From assembly GCA_900539115.1 (NCBI GenBank), contig UQAQ01000001.1:88948-152947 (forward strand): a DNA stretch of 64,000 bases, in the 5' to 3' direction. How positions within the stretch are numbered: the first letter of the stretch is position 1; every line of letters starts with the position of its first letter. Shown piece after piece: positions 56,687 to 64,000 of this stretch. A program made the position numbers and the translations under genes. The notes under the pieces are model-generated. The model saw only the letters and a program-made list of their open reading frames with translations, did not search any database and was not told the origin of the DNA. This DNA is from an uncultured Roseburia sp. (GTDB taxonomy: Bacteria; Bacillota; Clostridia; Lachnospirales; Lachnospiraceae).

Positions 56687-58450
56687 ATGTATTACAGTGA
56701 AGACTTTGTTGAGGAAGTGAGACAGCGCAATGATATTGTGGATATCATATCCTCGTATGTAAATTTAAAACGTTCGGGAAGCAACTACGTTGGTCTTTGT
56801 CCGTTTCACAACGAAAAGACAGCATCTTTCTCAGTAAGTGGAAACAAACAGATGTATTACTGCTTTGGCTGTGGAGCCGGCGGCAACGTATTTACTTTTT
56901 TGATGGAATACGAAAATCTTACGTTTCCGGAGGCACTTGCCCAGCTGGCAGAGCGGGCCGGAATGGAGCTGCCCGAACAGTCAGAGACAACCGAAGAAAA
57001 ACGAAGACGCAATGTCAGAGAACAGATTTTAGAGATATACAAGATCGCGGCAAATTATTATTATGCCAAACTAAACTCAGAGCGGGGCAGAGAGGCCAAA
57101 CAGTACCTGCTCGGACGAGAATTGTCGGAAGAGACGATCCGTCATTTTGGATTGGGATATTCTGACAAATACAGTAACGATCTGTATCAATATATGAAAG
57201 CAAAAGGATATGACGATTCACTCCTGAATCAGACGGGATTGTTTCAATTCCAGGAGGCAAAAGGCGTGTATGACAAATTTTGGAATCGCGTCATGTTTCC
57301 GATCATGGACCGCCGCAATAAAGTAATTGCATTCGGCGGACGTGTGATGGGAGACGGCAAGCCGAAGTATCTGAATTCACCGGAGACGATGATATTTGAT
57401 AAGAGCCGTAACCTGTTCGGACTTAATTTTGTCCATGGCAAACAGGATCGCGGAATGATCGTGTGCGAGGGCTATATGGATGTGATCGCCCTGCACCAGG
57501 CCGGATTTACCAATGCGGTAGCTTCACTGGGAACCGCTTTTACGAGCCAGCAGAGCAGTCTGTTAAAGCGGTATACCGATACGGTGTATCTTTGCTATGA
57601 CAGCGACGGAGCCGGTGTGAAAGCGGCACTGCGGGCAATCCCGATGCTGAAAGAAGCCGGAATTACGGTGAAAGTCATCAATATGCGGCCGTACAAAGAC
57701 CCGGATGAATTTATCAAGGCACTTTCGAAGGAGGAATTTCAAAAACGGATCGATCAGGCGCAGAACAGTTTCTTTTATGAGATTGACCGCCTCCGGACGG
57801 CATATAATATGGAGGATCCGGAGGAAAAGACACGTTTTATGAATGAAGCGGCAAAGAAATGTCTTACCTTCGATAATGAGATTGAGAGAAACAACTATAT
57901 CGAAGCTTTTGCGAGACAATATGCGATACGCGCGGAGGATTTTCGCGGGCTTGTGAGCAGACAGGCAGCAGCGCGGGTTGGTATCGATTATGAAAAGATC
58001 CGTCAGGAACGCAGACAGAAGTCAAAGACGCAGAAAGAAGATGGTATTTTAAAGATACAGGGCGTACTTTTGACCTGGATCGCGGAAGATGTCGGATTGT
58101 TTCCAAAGATTTCCAGATGGTTACAGCCGGATGACTTTTTTGAAGAACCGTATCATACGATCGCCGGCATGCTGTATGAGCAGGCAAGAACCGGTGAGAT
58201 CTCGCCGGCACAGATTATCAGTTATTTTGAAAGCAAGGAAGAACAGTCATTGGCAGCGGGGATCTTCAATAAGCAGGTACAGCAGGTCAATGAGGATTCG
58301 GAGCGCGAAAAGGCACTGAATGAGATGGTAAAAACACTCAAAAAGGCAAGTCTGGATAAGAAAAGCCGGGAGATCACCGATCTTTCGCAGCTGCAGAAGA
58401 TCATTATGGAAAAAAAGCAGTTAGAGACATTACACATTACATTGACATAA
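56687..58450 (+). CDS. dnaG: DNA primase
   Basis: 587 aa from ATG 56687 (AAGGGA 8 nt upstream; ATG 56681 is too close). Zinc domain CPFH...CFGCG, the RNA polymerase core with Toprim signatures VCEGYMDVIALHQAG and YDSDGAG, and a C-terminal helicase-binding domain. It synthesises primers for lagging-strand replication. It lies upstream of rpoD, the macromolecular-synthesis operon order of Firmicutes. Confidence 0.97.
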   Translation: MYYSEDFVEEVRQRNDIVDIISSYVNLKRSGSNYVGLCPFHNEKTASFSVSGNKQMYYCFGCGAGGNVFTFLMEYENLTFPEALAQLAERAGMELPEQSETTEEKRRRNVREQILEIYKIAANYYYAKLNSERGREAKQYLLGRELSEETIRHFGLGYSDKYSNDLYQYMKAKGYDDSLLNQTGLFQFQEAKGVYDKFWNRVMFPIMDRRNKVIAFGGRVMGDGKPKYLNSPETMIFDKSRNLFGLNFVHGKQDRGMIVCEGYMDVIALHQAGFTNAVASLGTAFTSQQSSLLKRYTDTVYLCYDSDGAGVKAALRAIPMLKEAGITVKVINMRPYKDPDEFIKALSKEEFQKRIDQAQNSFFYEIDRLRTAYNMEDPEEKTRFMNEAAKKCLTFDNEIERNNYIEAFARQYAIRAEDFRGLVSRQAAARVGIDYEKIRQERRQKSKTQKEDGILKIQGVLLTWIAEDVGLFPKISRWLQPDDFFEEPYHTIAGMLYEQARTGEISPAQIISYFESKEEQSLAAGIFNKQVQQVNEDSEREKALNEMVKTLKKASLDKKSREITDLSQLQKIIMEKKQLETLHITLT

Positions 58451-58490
58451 ATGGTAAGAAACTTGTAAATTTGCAAGAATGGAGGAAAAT

Positions 58491-59618
58491 ATGAAGGAAG
58501 AAAAGAATACAGTGGATGAACGAGTACAGTTTTTGGAGTCGTTGAACAAATTGGTGGAACTGGGGAAGAAAAAAGATGGAAAGATCGATTTCAGTGACAT
58601 CAATGAGCAGTTCAAGGATATTGATCTCGATGGAGATAAGACGGAAAAAATTCTGGATTATCTGGAGCAGAATGGGATCATCGCGATTTTGCCGGATACG
58701 GATACCGATGAAGATATTATCCTTGATATCGATGACGAGCCAACGGAAGAAGAACTGGAAAATATCGAATTTTCTGTGCCTGATGGTGTCAGCATTGAAG
58801 ATCCGGTGCGTATGTATTTGAAAGAGATCGGTAAAGTTCCTCTGTTGTCTGCAGATGAAGAGGTTGAGCTGGCAAAGAAAATGGAAACCGGAGATCTGGA
58901 TGCACGAAAACGTCTGGCAGAGGCAAACCTTCGATTGGTTGTCAGCATTGCCAAACGTTATGTCGGACGCGGTATGCTTTTCCTTGATCTGATTCAGGAA
59001 GGAAATCTGGGACTGATCAAGGCGGTTGAGAAATTCGATTACCGCAAGGGTTATAAATTCAGTACCTATGCGACATGGTGGATTCGTCAGGCGATTACGA
59101 GAGCGATTGCCGATCAGGCGAGAACCATCCGTATTCCGGTGCATATGGTAGAGACGATCAACAAATTGATCCGTGTACAGCGTCAGCTGCTTCAGGAACT
59201 CGGAAGAGAGCCATATCCGGAAGAAATTGCAAAGGAAATGAATCTTCCGGTCGACCGTGTACGTGAGATTCAGAAAATCTCGCAGGAGCCGGTTTCTTTG
59301 GAAACTCCGATCGGAGAAGAGGAAGACAGTCATCTGGGAGACTTTATTCAGGACGACAACGTTCCGGTTCCGGCAGAGGCAGCAGCATTTACACTTTTGA
59401 AAGAACAGTTGTCAGAGGTGCTTGGTACCTTGACAGACAGAGAACGAAAAGTATTGGAACTTCGTTTTGGCCTGGATGATGGACGTGCCCGCACACTGGA
59501 AGAAGTTGGAAAAGAATTCAATGTTACCAGAGAGCGTATCCGTCAGATTGAGGCGAAGGCGCTTCGTAAACTGCGTCATCCAAGCCGCAGCAGAAAATTG
59601 AAGGACTATTTGGATTAA
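58491..59618 (+). CDS. rpoD: RNA polymerase primary sigma factor SigA
   Basis: 375 aa from ATG 58491 (GGAGG upstream). Region 1.1-like start, region 1.2 [12 protein letters not shown], region 2 with [18 protein letters not shown] and [17 protein letters not shown], region 3, and region 4 with [28 protein letters not shown]. It recognises the TTGACA/TATAAT promoters seen throughout the window. The TAA shares a base with the ATG of trmK. Confidence 0.98.
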   Translation: MKEEKNTVDERVQFLESLNKLVELGKKKDGKIDFSDINEQFKDIDLDGDKTEKILDYLEQNGIIAILPDTDTDEDIILDIDDEPTEEELENIEFSVPDGVSIEDPVRMYLKEIGKVPLLSADEEVELAKKMETGDLDARKRLAEANLRLVVSIAKRYVGRGMLFLDLIQEGNLGLIKAVEKFDYRKGYKFSTYATWWIRQAITRAIADQARTIRIPVHMVETINKLIRVQRQLLQELGREPYPEEIAKEMNLPVDRVREIQKISQEPVSLETPIGEEEDSHLGDFIQDDNVPVPAEAAAFTLLKEQLSEVLGTLTDRERKVLELRFGLDDGRARTLEEVGKEFNVTRERIRQIEAKALRKLRHPSRSRKLKDYLD

Positions 59619-60316
59619 TGAAATTATCAAAGCGTTTACAGATGAATGTATCTTTGGTCCCGCAGGGAGCCAGAGTGGCAGATATTGGATGTGATCATGG
59701 ATATGCGGCGATCTGGCTTATTCAGAATCAGGTGGCCGAAAAAATGATTGCGATGGATATCAATGAAGGACCGATCGCGCGGGCAAAAGAGCATATTCGG
59801 CGGGAAAGTTTGGAAAAACAAATTGAGTGCCGCAGAAGCAATGGCATGGAAAAACTCAAGCCGGGAGAAGTCGATACCCTGATGATCGCCGGAATGGGCG
59901 GTCCATTGATGATTGACATATTGAAGGCACGTCCGGATGTGCTTGAAGAAGTACAGACATTGGTGTTGCAGCCACAGTCGGAAATCGGGCTTGTCCGAGA
60001 AAAATTGTCAGAATTTGGGTTTGAACTCGTACGGGAAAAAGCCTGTCGTGACGAAGGAAAATTTTACTTTGCCATGCTTGCAAAACGGTCAGAAAAAGCG
60101 GGGGAACCCCACGGGTACAATGTGCCGGGAACCGGTTACAGCACCTATTTGATCGAGAAACAGGACCCGGTGATGCTTGCGTTTCTGCTGCAGGAAAAGA
60201 AGGTTTATGATTCAATCCTTGACAGATTGGCAGAGCAGGAGAATACCGGTGCGCGCCGTTTGGAAGTGGAGCATCTGTGTACACTTTTAGAAGAACTTAC
60301 AGAAAAAATGAAATGA
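59618..60316 (+). CDS. trmK: tRNA (adenine22-N1)-methyltransferase
   Basis: 232 aa. SAM-binding VADIGCDHGYAAIWLI and IAGMGGPLMIDIL are the TrmK (YqfN) signatures. It modifies A22 in the D-arm of tRNAs in Gram-positives. The start overlaps the rpoD stop by one base (TAATG), showing coupling. The Nif3-like gene that often follows trmK is absent. Confidence 0.93.
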   Translation: MKLSKRLQMNVSLVPQGARVADIGCDHGYAAIWLIQNQVAEKMIAMDINEGPIARAKEHIRRESLEKQIECRRSNGMEKLKPGEVDTLMIAGMGGPLMIDILKARPDVLEEVQTLVLQPQSEIGLVREKLSEFGFELVREKACRDEGKFYFAMLAKRSEKAGEPHGYNVPGTGYSTYLIEKQDPVMLAFLLQEKKVYDSILDRLAEQENTGARRLEVEHLCTLLEELTEKMK

Positions 60317-60336
60317 GCGGAAAGGAGATGAGCACC

Positions 60337-61986
60337 ATGGAGAACATTTCAGTAAAAATTGACGGAAAAAAGGTAGTTTGTGAAAAAGGAATTACATATT
60401 TTGAATTAGCAAAACAGACCGGACACTCGGATGCGCTTGTCGTAAAAGTAGATGGTGTGGTAAAAGAACTTGGAAAAACCGTAGAAAGCGGAAACCATAT
60501 TACATTTTGTAATTTTCAGGATAAAGACGGTCGCCGTGTGTATGTCAGAGGACTTACCATGGTTATGTTGAAGGCCTTTTACAAAGAGACACCGAAAGAT
60601 AAATTTGAAAAGATCTCGGTAGAGTATTCGATCGACACAGGGTATTACTGTACACTGCGCGGGGTAGAAGTAACCGACGAGCTGCTTGCCTGTGTAAGTG
60701 ATCGTATGAAACGTTATATCGATGAAGATGTTACATTTGAGAAAAAGACAATGAGTGTTCACAAGGCCATTCGTTTGTTTGATGCGAAGAAAATGTTTGA
60801 CAAGAGCCGTCTTTTGCGGTATCGTAGAAGTTCGAGAGTAACGATTCATAAACTGGGAAAAGTCATGGATTATTTTTATGGTCCGATGCCTTACAGCACA
60901 GGCTGTTTAAGCAAGTTTAAACTGCAGGCATTTGAATCCGGCTTTGTACTTATCGTGCCAAAAGAAGACGATCCAAAGCATATTCCGGAGTTTGTGCCAA
61001 GTTATAAATTGTTCCATACGTTGGAAAAGACGGCTAAGCGCGGAGTACAGTTGGAAGTGGAAAATGTCGGACAGTTAAATGATGTGATCGTAAACGGCGG
61101 AATGCGTGATCTGATGCTGGTACAGGAAGCTTTGCATGAGAAAGAGATTGGAAATATCGCAGAACAGATTGCTTCTTCCAAAGAAGTGCGCGTTGTAACG
61201 ATTGCCGGACCGTCCTCTTCCGGAAAGACAACATTTTCTTATCGTTTGTCGGCGCAGTTGAAGACATTTGGTTTGAAGCCGCATCCGATCGGACTCGATG
61301 ACTATTTTGTCAACCGTGTTGATACGCCAAAAGACAAAGATGGAAAATATAACTACGAATGTATCGAAGCTATCGATACAAAGCAGTTTAATGAAGATTT
61401 GGAGAAACTGCTGGCAGGCAAAGAAGTACAGCTTCCGACGTACAATTTCATCACCGGAAAACGGGAATATAATAAACCGATGCTGAAACTTGGACCAGAC
61501 GAGATTCTTGTTATCGAGGGAATCCATGGGTTAAATGATAAATTGACGGAAAAGATTCCAAAAGAAAATAAGTTTAAAATATATATCAGTGCATTGACGA
61601 CATTGAATATAGACGATCATAACCGGATTCCTACGACCGATGGAAGACTGATCCGAAGAATCGTGCGGGATGCACGGACCAGAGGACATAGTGCACAGAA
61701 GACGATCGCAATGTGGAAGTCGGTACGAGATGGCGAAAATGCTAATATTTTTCCGTTTCAGGAAAAAGCAGATGCCATGTTTAATTCGTCGCTGCTTTAT
61801 GAACTGGCAGCTTTGAAGACGTACGCGGAGCCGGCATTGTTCCGTGTGCCGATGGATAGTGAGGAATATGCAGAAGCACAGCGTCTGCTTAAATTCCTGG
61901 ATTATTTCCTCGCCATCAATCCGGAGGAAGTTCCACTGAATTCGATCGTACGAGAGTTTATCGGCGGTGGAATCCTATTAGATTAA
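60337..61986 (+). CDS. TGS-domain uridine kinase-like protein
   Basis: 549 aa from ATG 60337 (GGAG 9 nt upstream). The N-terminal TGS domain (about 1-65) and a ThrRS second-additional-domain-like region (about 65-220, with FYGPMPYSTGCL) resemble threonyl-tRNA synthetase. The C-terminal kinase half has Walker A IAGPSSSGKTTF, LDDYF and DARTRGHSAQKTIAMW, as in uridine kinase/phosphoribulokinase. Such fusions are widespread in clostridia; the substrate is unproven. Confidence 0.88.
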   Translation: MENISVKIDGKKVVCEKGITYFELAKQTGHSDALVVKVDGVVKELGKTVESGNHITFCNFQDKDGRRVYVRGLTMVMLKAFYKETPKDKFEKISVEYSIDTGYYCTLRGVEVTDELLACVSDRMKRYIDEDVTFEKKTMSVHKAIRLFDAKKMFDKSRLLRYRRSSRVTIHKLGKVMDYFYGPMPYSTGCLSKFKLQAFESGFVLIVPKEDDPKHIPEFVPSYKLFHTLEKTAKRGVQLEVENVGQLNDVIVNGGMRDLMLVQEALHEKEIGNIAEQIASSKEVRVVTIAGPSSSGKTTFSYRLSAQLKTFGLKPHPIGLDDYFVNRVDTPKDKDGKYNYECIEAIDTKQFNEDLEKLLAGKEVQLPTYNFITGKREYNKPMLKLGPDEILVIEGIHGLNDKLTEKIPKENKFKIYISALTTLNIDDHNRIPTTDGRLIRRIVRDARTRGHSAQKTIAMWKSVRDGENANIFPFQEKADAMFNSSLLYELAALKTYAEPALFRVPMDSEEYAEAQRLLKFLDYFLAINPEEVPLNSIVREFIGGGILLD

Positions 61987-62009
61987 GTTATTATCAAAAA
62001 GAACATAGT

Positions 62010-62358
62010 ATGAGTAGCACAGATGATCGCACCTGCTTATACCGAAAGGTCCCAGGTGAGGAAAGTCCGAGCTTCGCAGGGCAGGATGCCGGATAACGTC
62101 CGGTGGAGGTGACTCCCAGGCTAGTGCAACAGAAAATAACCGCCAGCTCCGGCTGGTAAGGGTGAAACGGCGAGGTAAGAGCTCACCGCCTTTCTGGTAA
62201 CAGAAAGGGCAGATGTAAACCCCATCCGAAGCAAGACCGAACAGAAAGCGACACGGCGGCCCGTCGTGCTTTCGGGTAGGTCGCTAGAGCCTGCTGGTAA
62301 CAGCAGGACCAGATAGATGATCATCCAACGACAGAACTCGGCTTACCGTGCTGCTCAT
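62010..62358 (+). ncRNA. rnpB: RNase P RNA, class A-like
   Basis: The catalytic RNA of RNase P, which matures the 5' ends of tRNAs. The first stem forms between ATGAGTAGCAC (62010-62020) and GTGCTGCTCAT (62048-62058 plus 300, i.e. 62348-62358). Conserved stretches are GAGGAAAGTCCGAGC near the 5' end, CAGGCTAGTGCAACAGAAA, CCCCATCCGAAGCAAGACC, and CGACAGAACTCGGCTTA at the 3' side. No open reading frame matters here. A clear separate promoter was not found, so it may be read from upstream. Ends are given to the nearest few bases. Confidence 0.93.
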
Positions 62359-62389
62359 TTCTATCATAAAATTTGACAGGGAGATATCG

Positions 62390-64000
62390 ATGGAAGAAAG
62401 ATATGAATTAGCAAGAGAGCGAATCCGTGACATTGCGGAAAATGAAAAAGAATCCAAATATTGTCAAAAGATCGCTCGGTTTTTTATGCTTGTTTTTGCT
62501 GTTTATGAAAGAAGAAAAAAGGGAAAAACAATTTCATTCGAAGAAAAAAAGGAAGAGAATACAGCGATGTACCGCGATCTTTTCCCGGAAAATTACGATA
62601 CGGATTTTACCAATCCTACGTACGCCAGAGAGCAGTTTGGCGTGGCGGGGGATTCTTTATGTTATTTTGCAAGCCATTTCCGGGGAGCTATTGACGATGT
62701 GTTTGATGATGACGAAGAGGCTCTTCTTTTAAAGATGGAACTTTTTCTGCAGGTTTATACGATTTTGACGACAGAAGAAGATTATGAACGCTGGCTCAAA
62801 GAGACGATGTATTATTATGTTCATGATTACGATGAATATTTTGAAGAAAAGCAAGTGGCTGAATTGGTGGACGAATCAAGAGACCGCCTTGCAAAATTGG
62901 TGATGGAAAGTGATCTTTCGACACCGGATTATCTGTATGAATACGGTGCGTATATTACGGAAAACGAAATAGAAACTGCCGGATTTTTACAGTCGCTGCC
63001 GCAGGAGACAATTGAACTTGTGGCACGTACGTATACGGAGGGCTATCGAAAGGGATTTGAAGTGGCAGGCATTGATCTGAGTGCGAAAAAGACCGTAAAT
63101 ATCCGGTATCATATCGGATTTGAACGAATCATCCGCGAAGCCATCCTTCAGTTTGCGGACATGGGATTAAAGCCGGTCATTTACCGTCGGGGAAATACCG
63201 CCAATTTTGGAGTATCTACGACTTCCGCAAACAATCAGTATGAATACGACCACCGTTACGATAATGCATTGTACTTAAACAATGCGATTGTGAAAGACCG
63301 GTTGGCGCATCTTGAGAAGGCATTTGAAAAATACCGCGAGAAAGCGGCTGTTTTTGCGGGACCTGCGGTAATGGAAGTATTTGGCGAAAAATTATTTGTG
63401 CCGCAGACAAAAAAAGAAGCCCCGGTGTACAAGGAGGAACAGCAGAAATTGTCCGTGCAGTACCGTACGGATGCAGCGTTGATCCAAAACCGCTATATCA
63501 AACCGGATGAGCGAAGTTTTACAATCATTGCGTTCCCAATCCCGGAGATCGGTCCGCAGTTTGAGACCATATTTTCCGAAACAATCCGAGTAAATACACT
63601 GGATATGGATCAGTTCCGCAAAATCCAGCAAGCATTGATCGATGCACTCGATCAGGGAGAATATGTGCATGTGACCGGACGCGGGGAAAATCATACGGAC
63701 ATTCGAGTCGCCCTTCACAAACTCGGGAATCCGGAAAAGGAAACCAATTTTGAAAACTGTCTGGCAGATGTAAACATTCCGGTAGGAGAGGTGTTTACTT
63801 CACCGAAACTTGCCGGGACCAACGGAGTCCTGCATGTAACAAAAGTTTACCTGAACCATCTGCGCTATGAGAATTTGGAGATGGTATTTAAAGACGGCAT
63901 GATTGATTCCTACAACTGCTCGAATTATGAGACAGAAGAGGAGAATAAAAAATATATCAAAGAAAATGTACTGTATCACCGCGAAACCCTTCCGATGGGC
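62390..64000 (+). CDS. Aminopeptidase of the M29 family, 3' end outside the window
   Basis: 537 codons are visible without a stop; the gene continues past 64000. ATG 62390 follows GGGAG with 6-nt spacing. The first 185 residues are acidic and helical and not part of the usual core. The rest contains HVTGRGENHTDIRVAL and FENCLADVNIPVGEVFTSP followed by GTNGVLHV. In M29 metallo-aminopeptidases these carry metal-binding Glu/His/Asp residues. It probably trims N-terminal residues from peptides in the cytoplasm. Confidence 0.85.
   Translation, partial: MEERYELARERIRDIAENEKESKYCQKIARFFMLVFAVYERRKKGKTISFEEKKEENTAMYRDLFPENYDTDFTNPTYAREQFGVAGDSLCYFASHFRGAIDDVFDDDEEALLLKMELFLQVYTILTTEEDYERWLKETMYYYVHDYDEYFEEKQVAELVDESRDRLAKLVMESDLSTPDYLYEYGAYITENEIETAGFLQSLPQETIELVARTYTEGYRKGFEVAGIDLSAKKTVNIRYHIGFERIIREAILQFADMGLKPVIYRRGNTANFGVSTTSANNQYEYDHRYDNALYLNNAIVKDRLAHLEKAFEKYREKAAVFAGPAVMEVFGEKLFVPQTKKEAPVYKEEQQKLSVQYRTDAALIQNRYIKPDERSFTIIAFPIPEIGPQFETIFSETIRVNTLDMDQFRKIQQALIDALDQGEYVHVTGRGENHTDIRVALHKLGNPEKETNFENCLADVNIPVGEVFTSPKLAGTNGVLHVTKVYLNHLRYENLEMVFKDGMIDSYNCSNYETEEENKKYIKENVLYHRETLPMG

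Overview
The window looks like chromosome from an anaerobic, spore-forming Firmicute of the Lachnospiraceae type. The reasons are moderately low GC, strong AGGAGG ribosome sites, canonical sigma-A promoters, a hydroxylamine reductase (hcp), sporulation genes in the usual order (rpsT, gpr, spoIIP), eukaryotic-type single-chain glycyl-tRNA synthetase, a PASTA kinase, DUF6273 proteins and an AmtB-PII fusion. The genus cannot be read from this. There is no rRNA operon, prophage, CRISPR array or intact transposase.

Layout. 1-2163: Mor-like regulator with a small membrane protein, then a Ser/Thr kinase divergent from an XRE regulator. 2216-8338: hcp, a LOR-domain membrane protein and lemA-DUF2207. 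8670-13737: secreted tandem-DUF6273 protein, zinc-ribbon/PASTA kinase and its downstream partner. 13828-19304: glyS, cysS, a LytTR/GHKL two-component system and a small membrane protein. 19421-28179: large GH2 enzyme, GNAT, degenerate PAS hybrid kinase, thiD and an anchored protein. 28405-38852: amtB-glnB fusion, beta-helix protein, prfC, tRNA-Gln, guaB, amidase, chemoreceptor and dCMP deaminase. 39039-42436: rpsT, gpr, spoIIP and an XRE-LytTR pair. 42501-53618: phosphatase, MATE, proS, metH, two glycosyltransferases, LCP ligase, ilvN and ilvC. 53712-64000: HAD, HD-GYP-like, DUF4321, dgt-dnaG-rpoD-trmK, TGS/uridine-kinase, RNase P RNA and an M29 aminopeptidase cut by the window end.

The most unusual signal is a family of five dispersed elements with 12-bp terminal inverted repeats (GTAACTATTCAG / CTGAATAGTTAC). 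Three of them are flanked by exact 8-bp direct repeats, so they have transposed. GTAA ends with 8-bp duplications match the IS66 family, which suggests non-autonomous IS66 derivatives. Two copies are full length (185 and 194 bp) and can fold into the same multi-hairpin structure; one 20-bp stem differs in sequence between the copies but keeps its pairing. Two copies are 41-48 bp internal deletions and one is a truncated end. Several sit exactly at gene ends. One supplies the stop codon of thiD, and removing it in silico fuses thiD in frame to the next gene.

A second theme is a pairing of Ser/Thr kinase genes with helix-turn-helix-type regulators at two separate loci. The two regulators share a related helical segment, which suggests a kinase-regulator module used twice.
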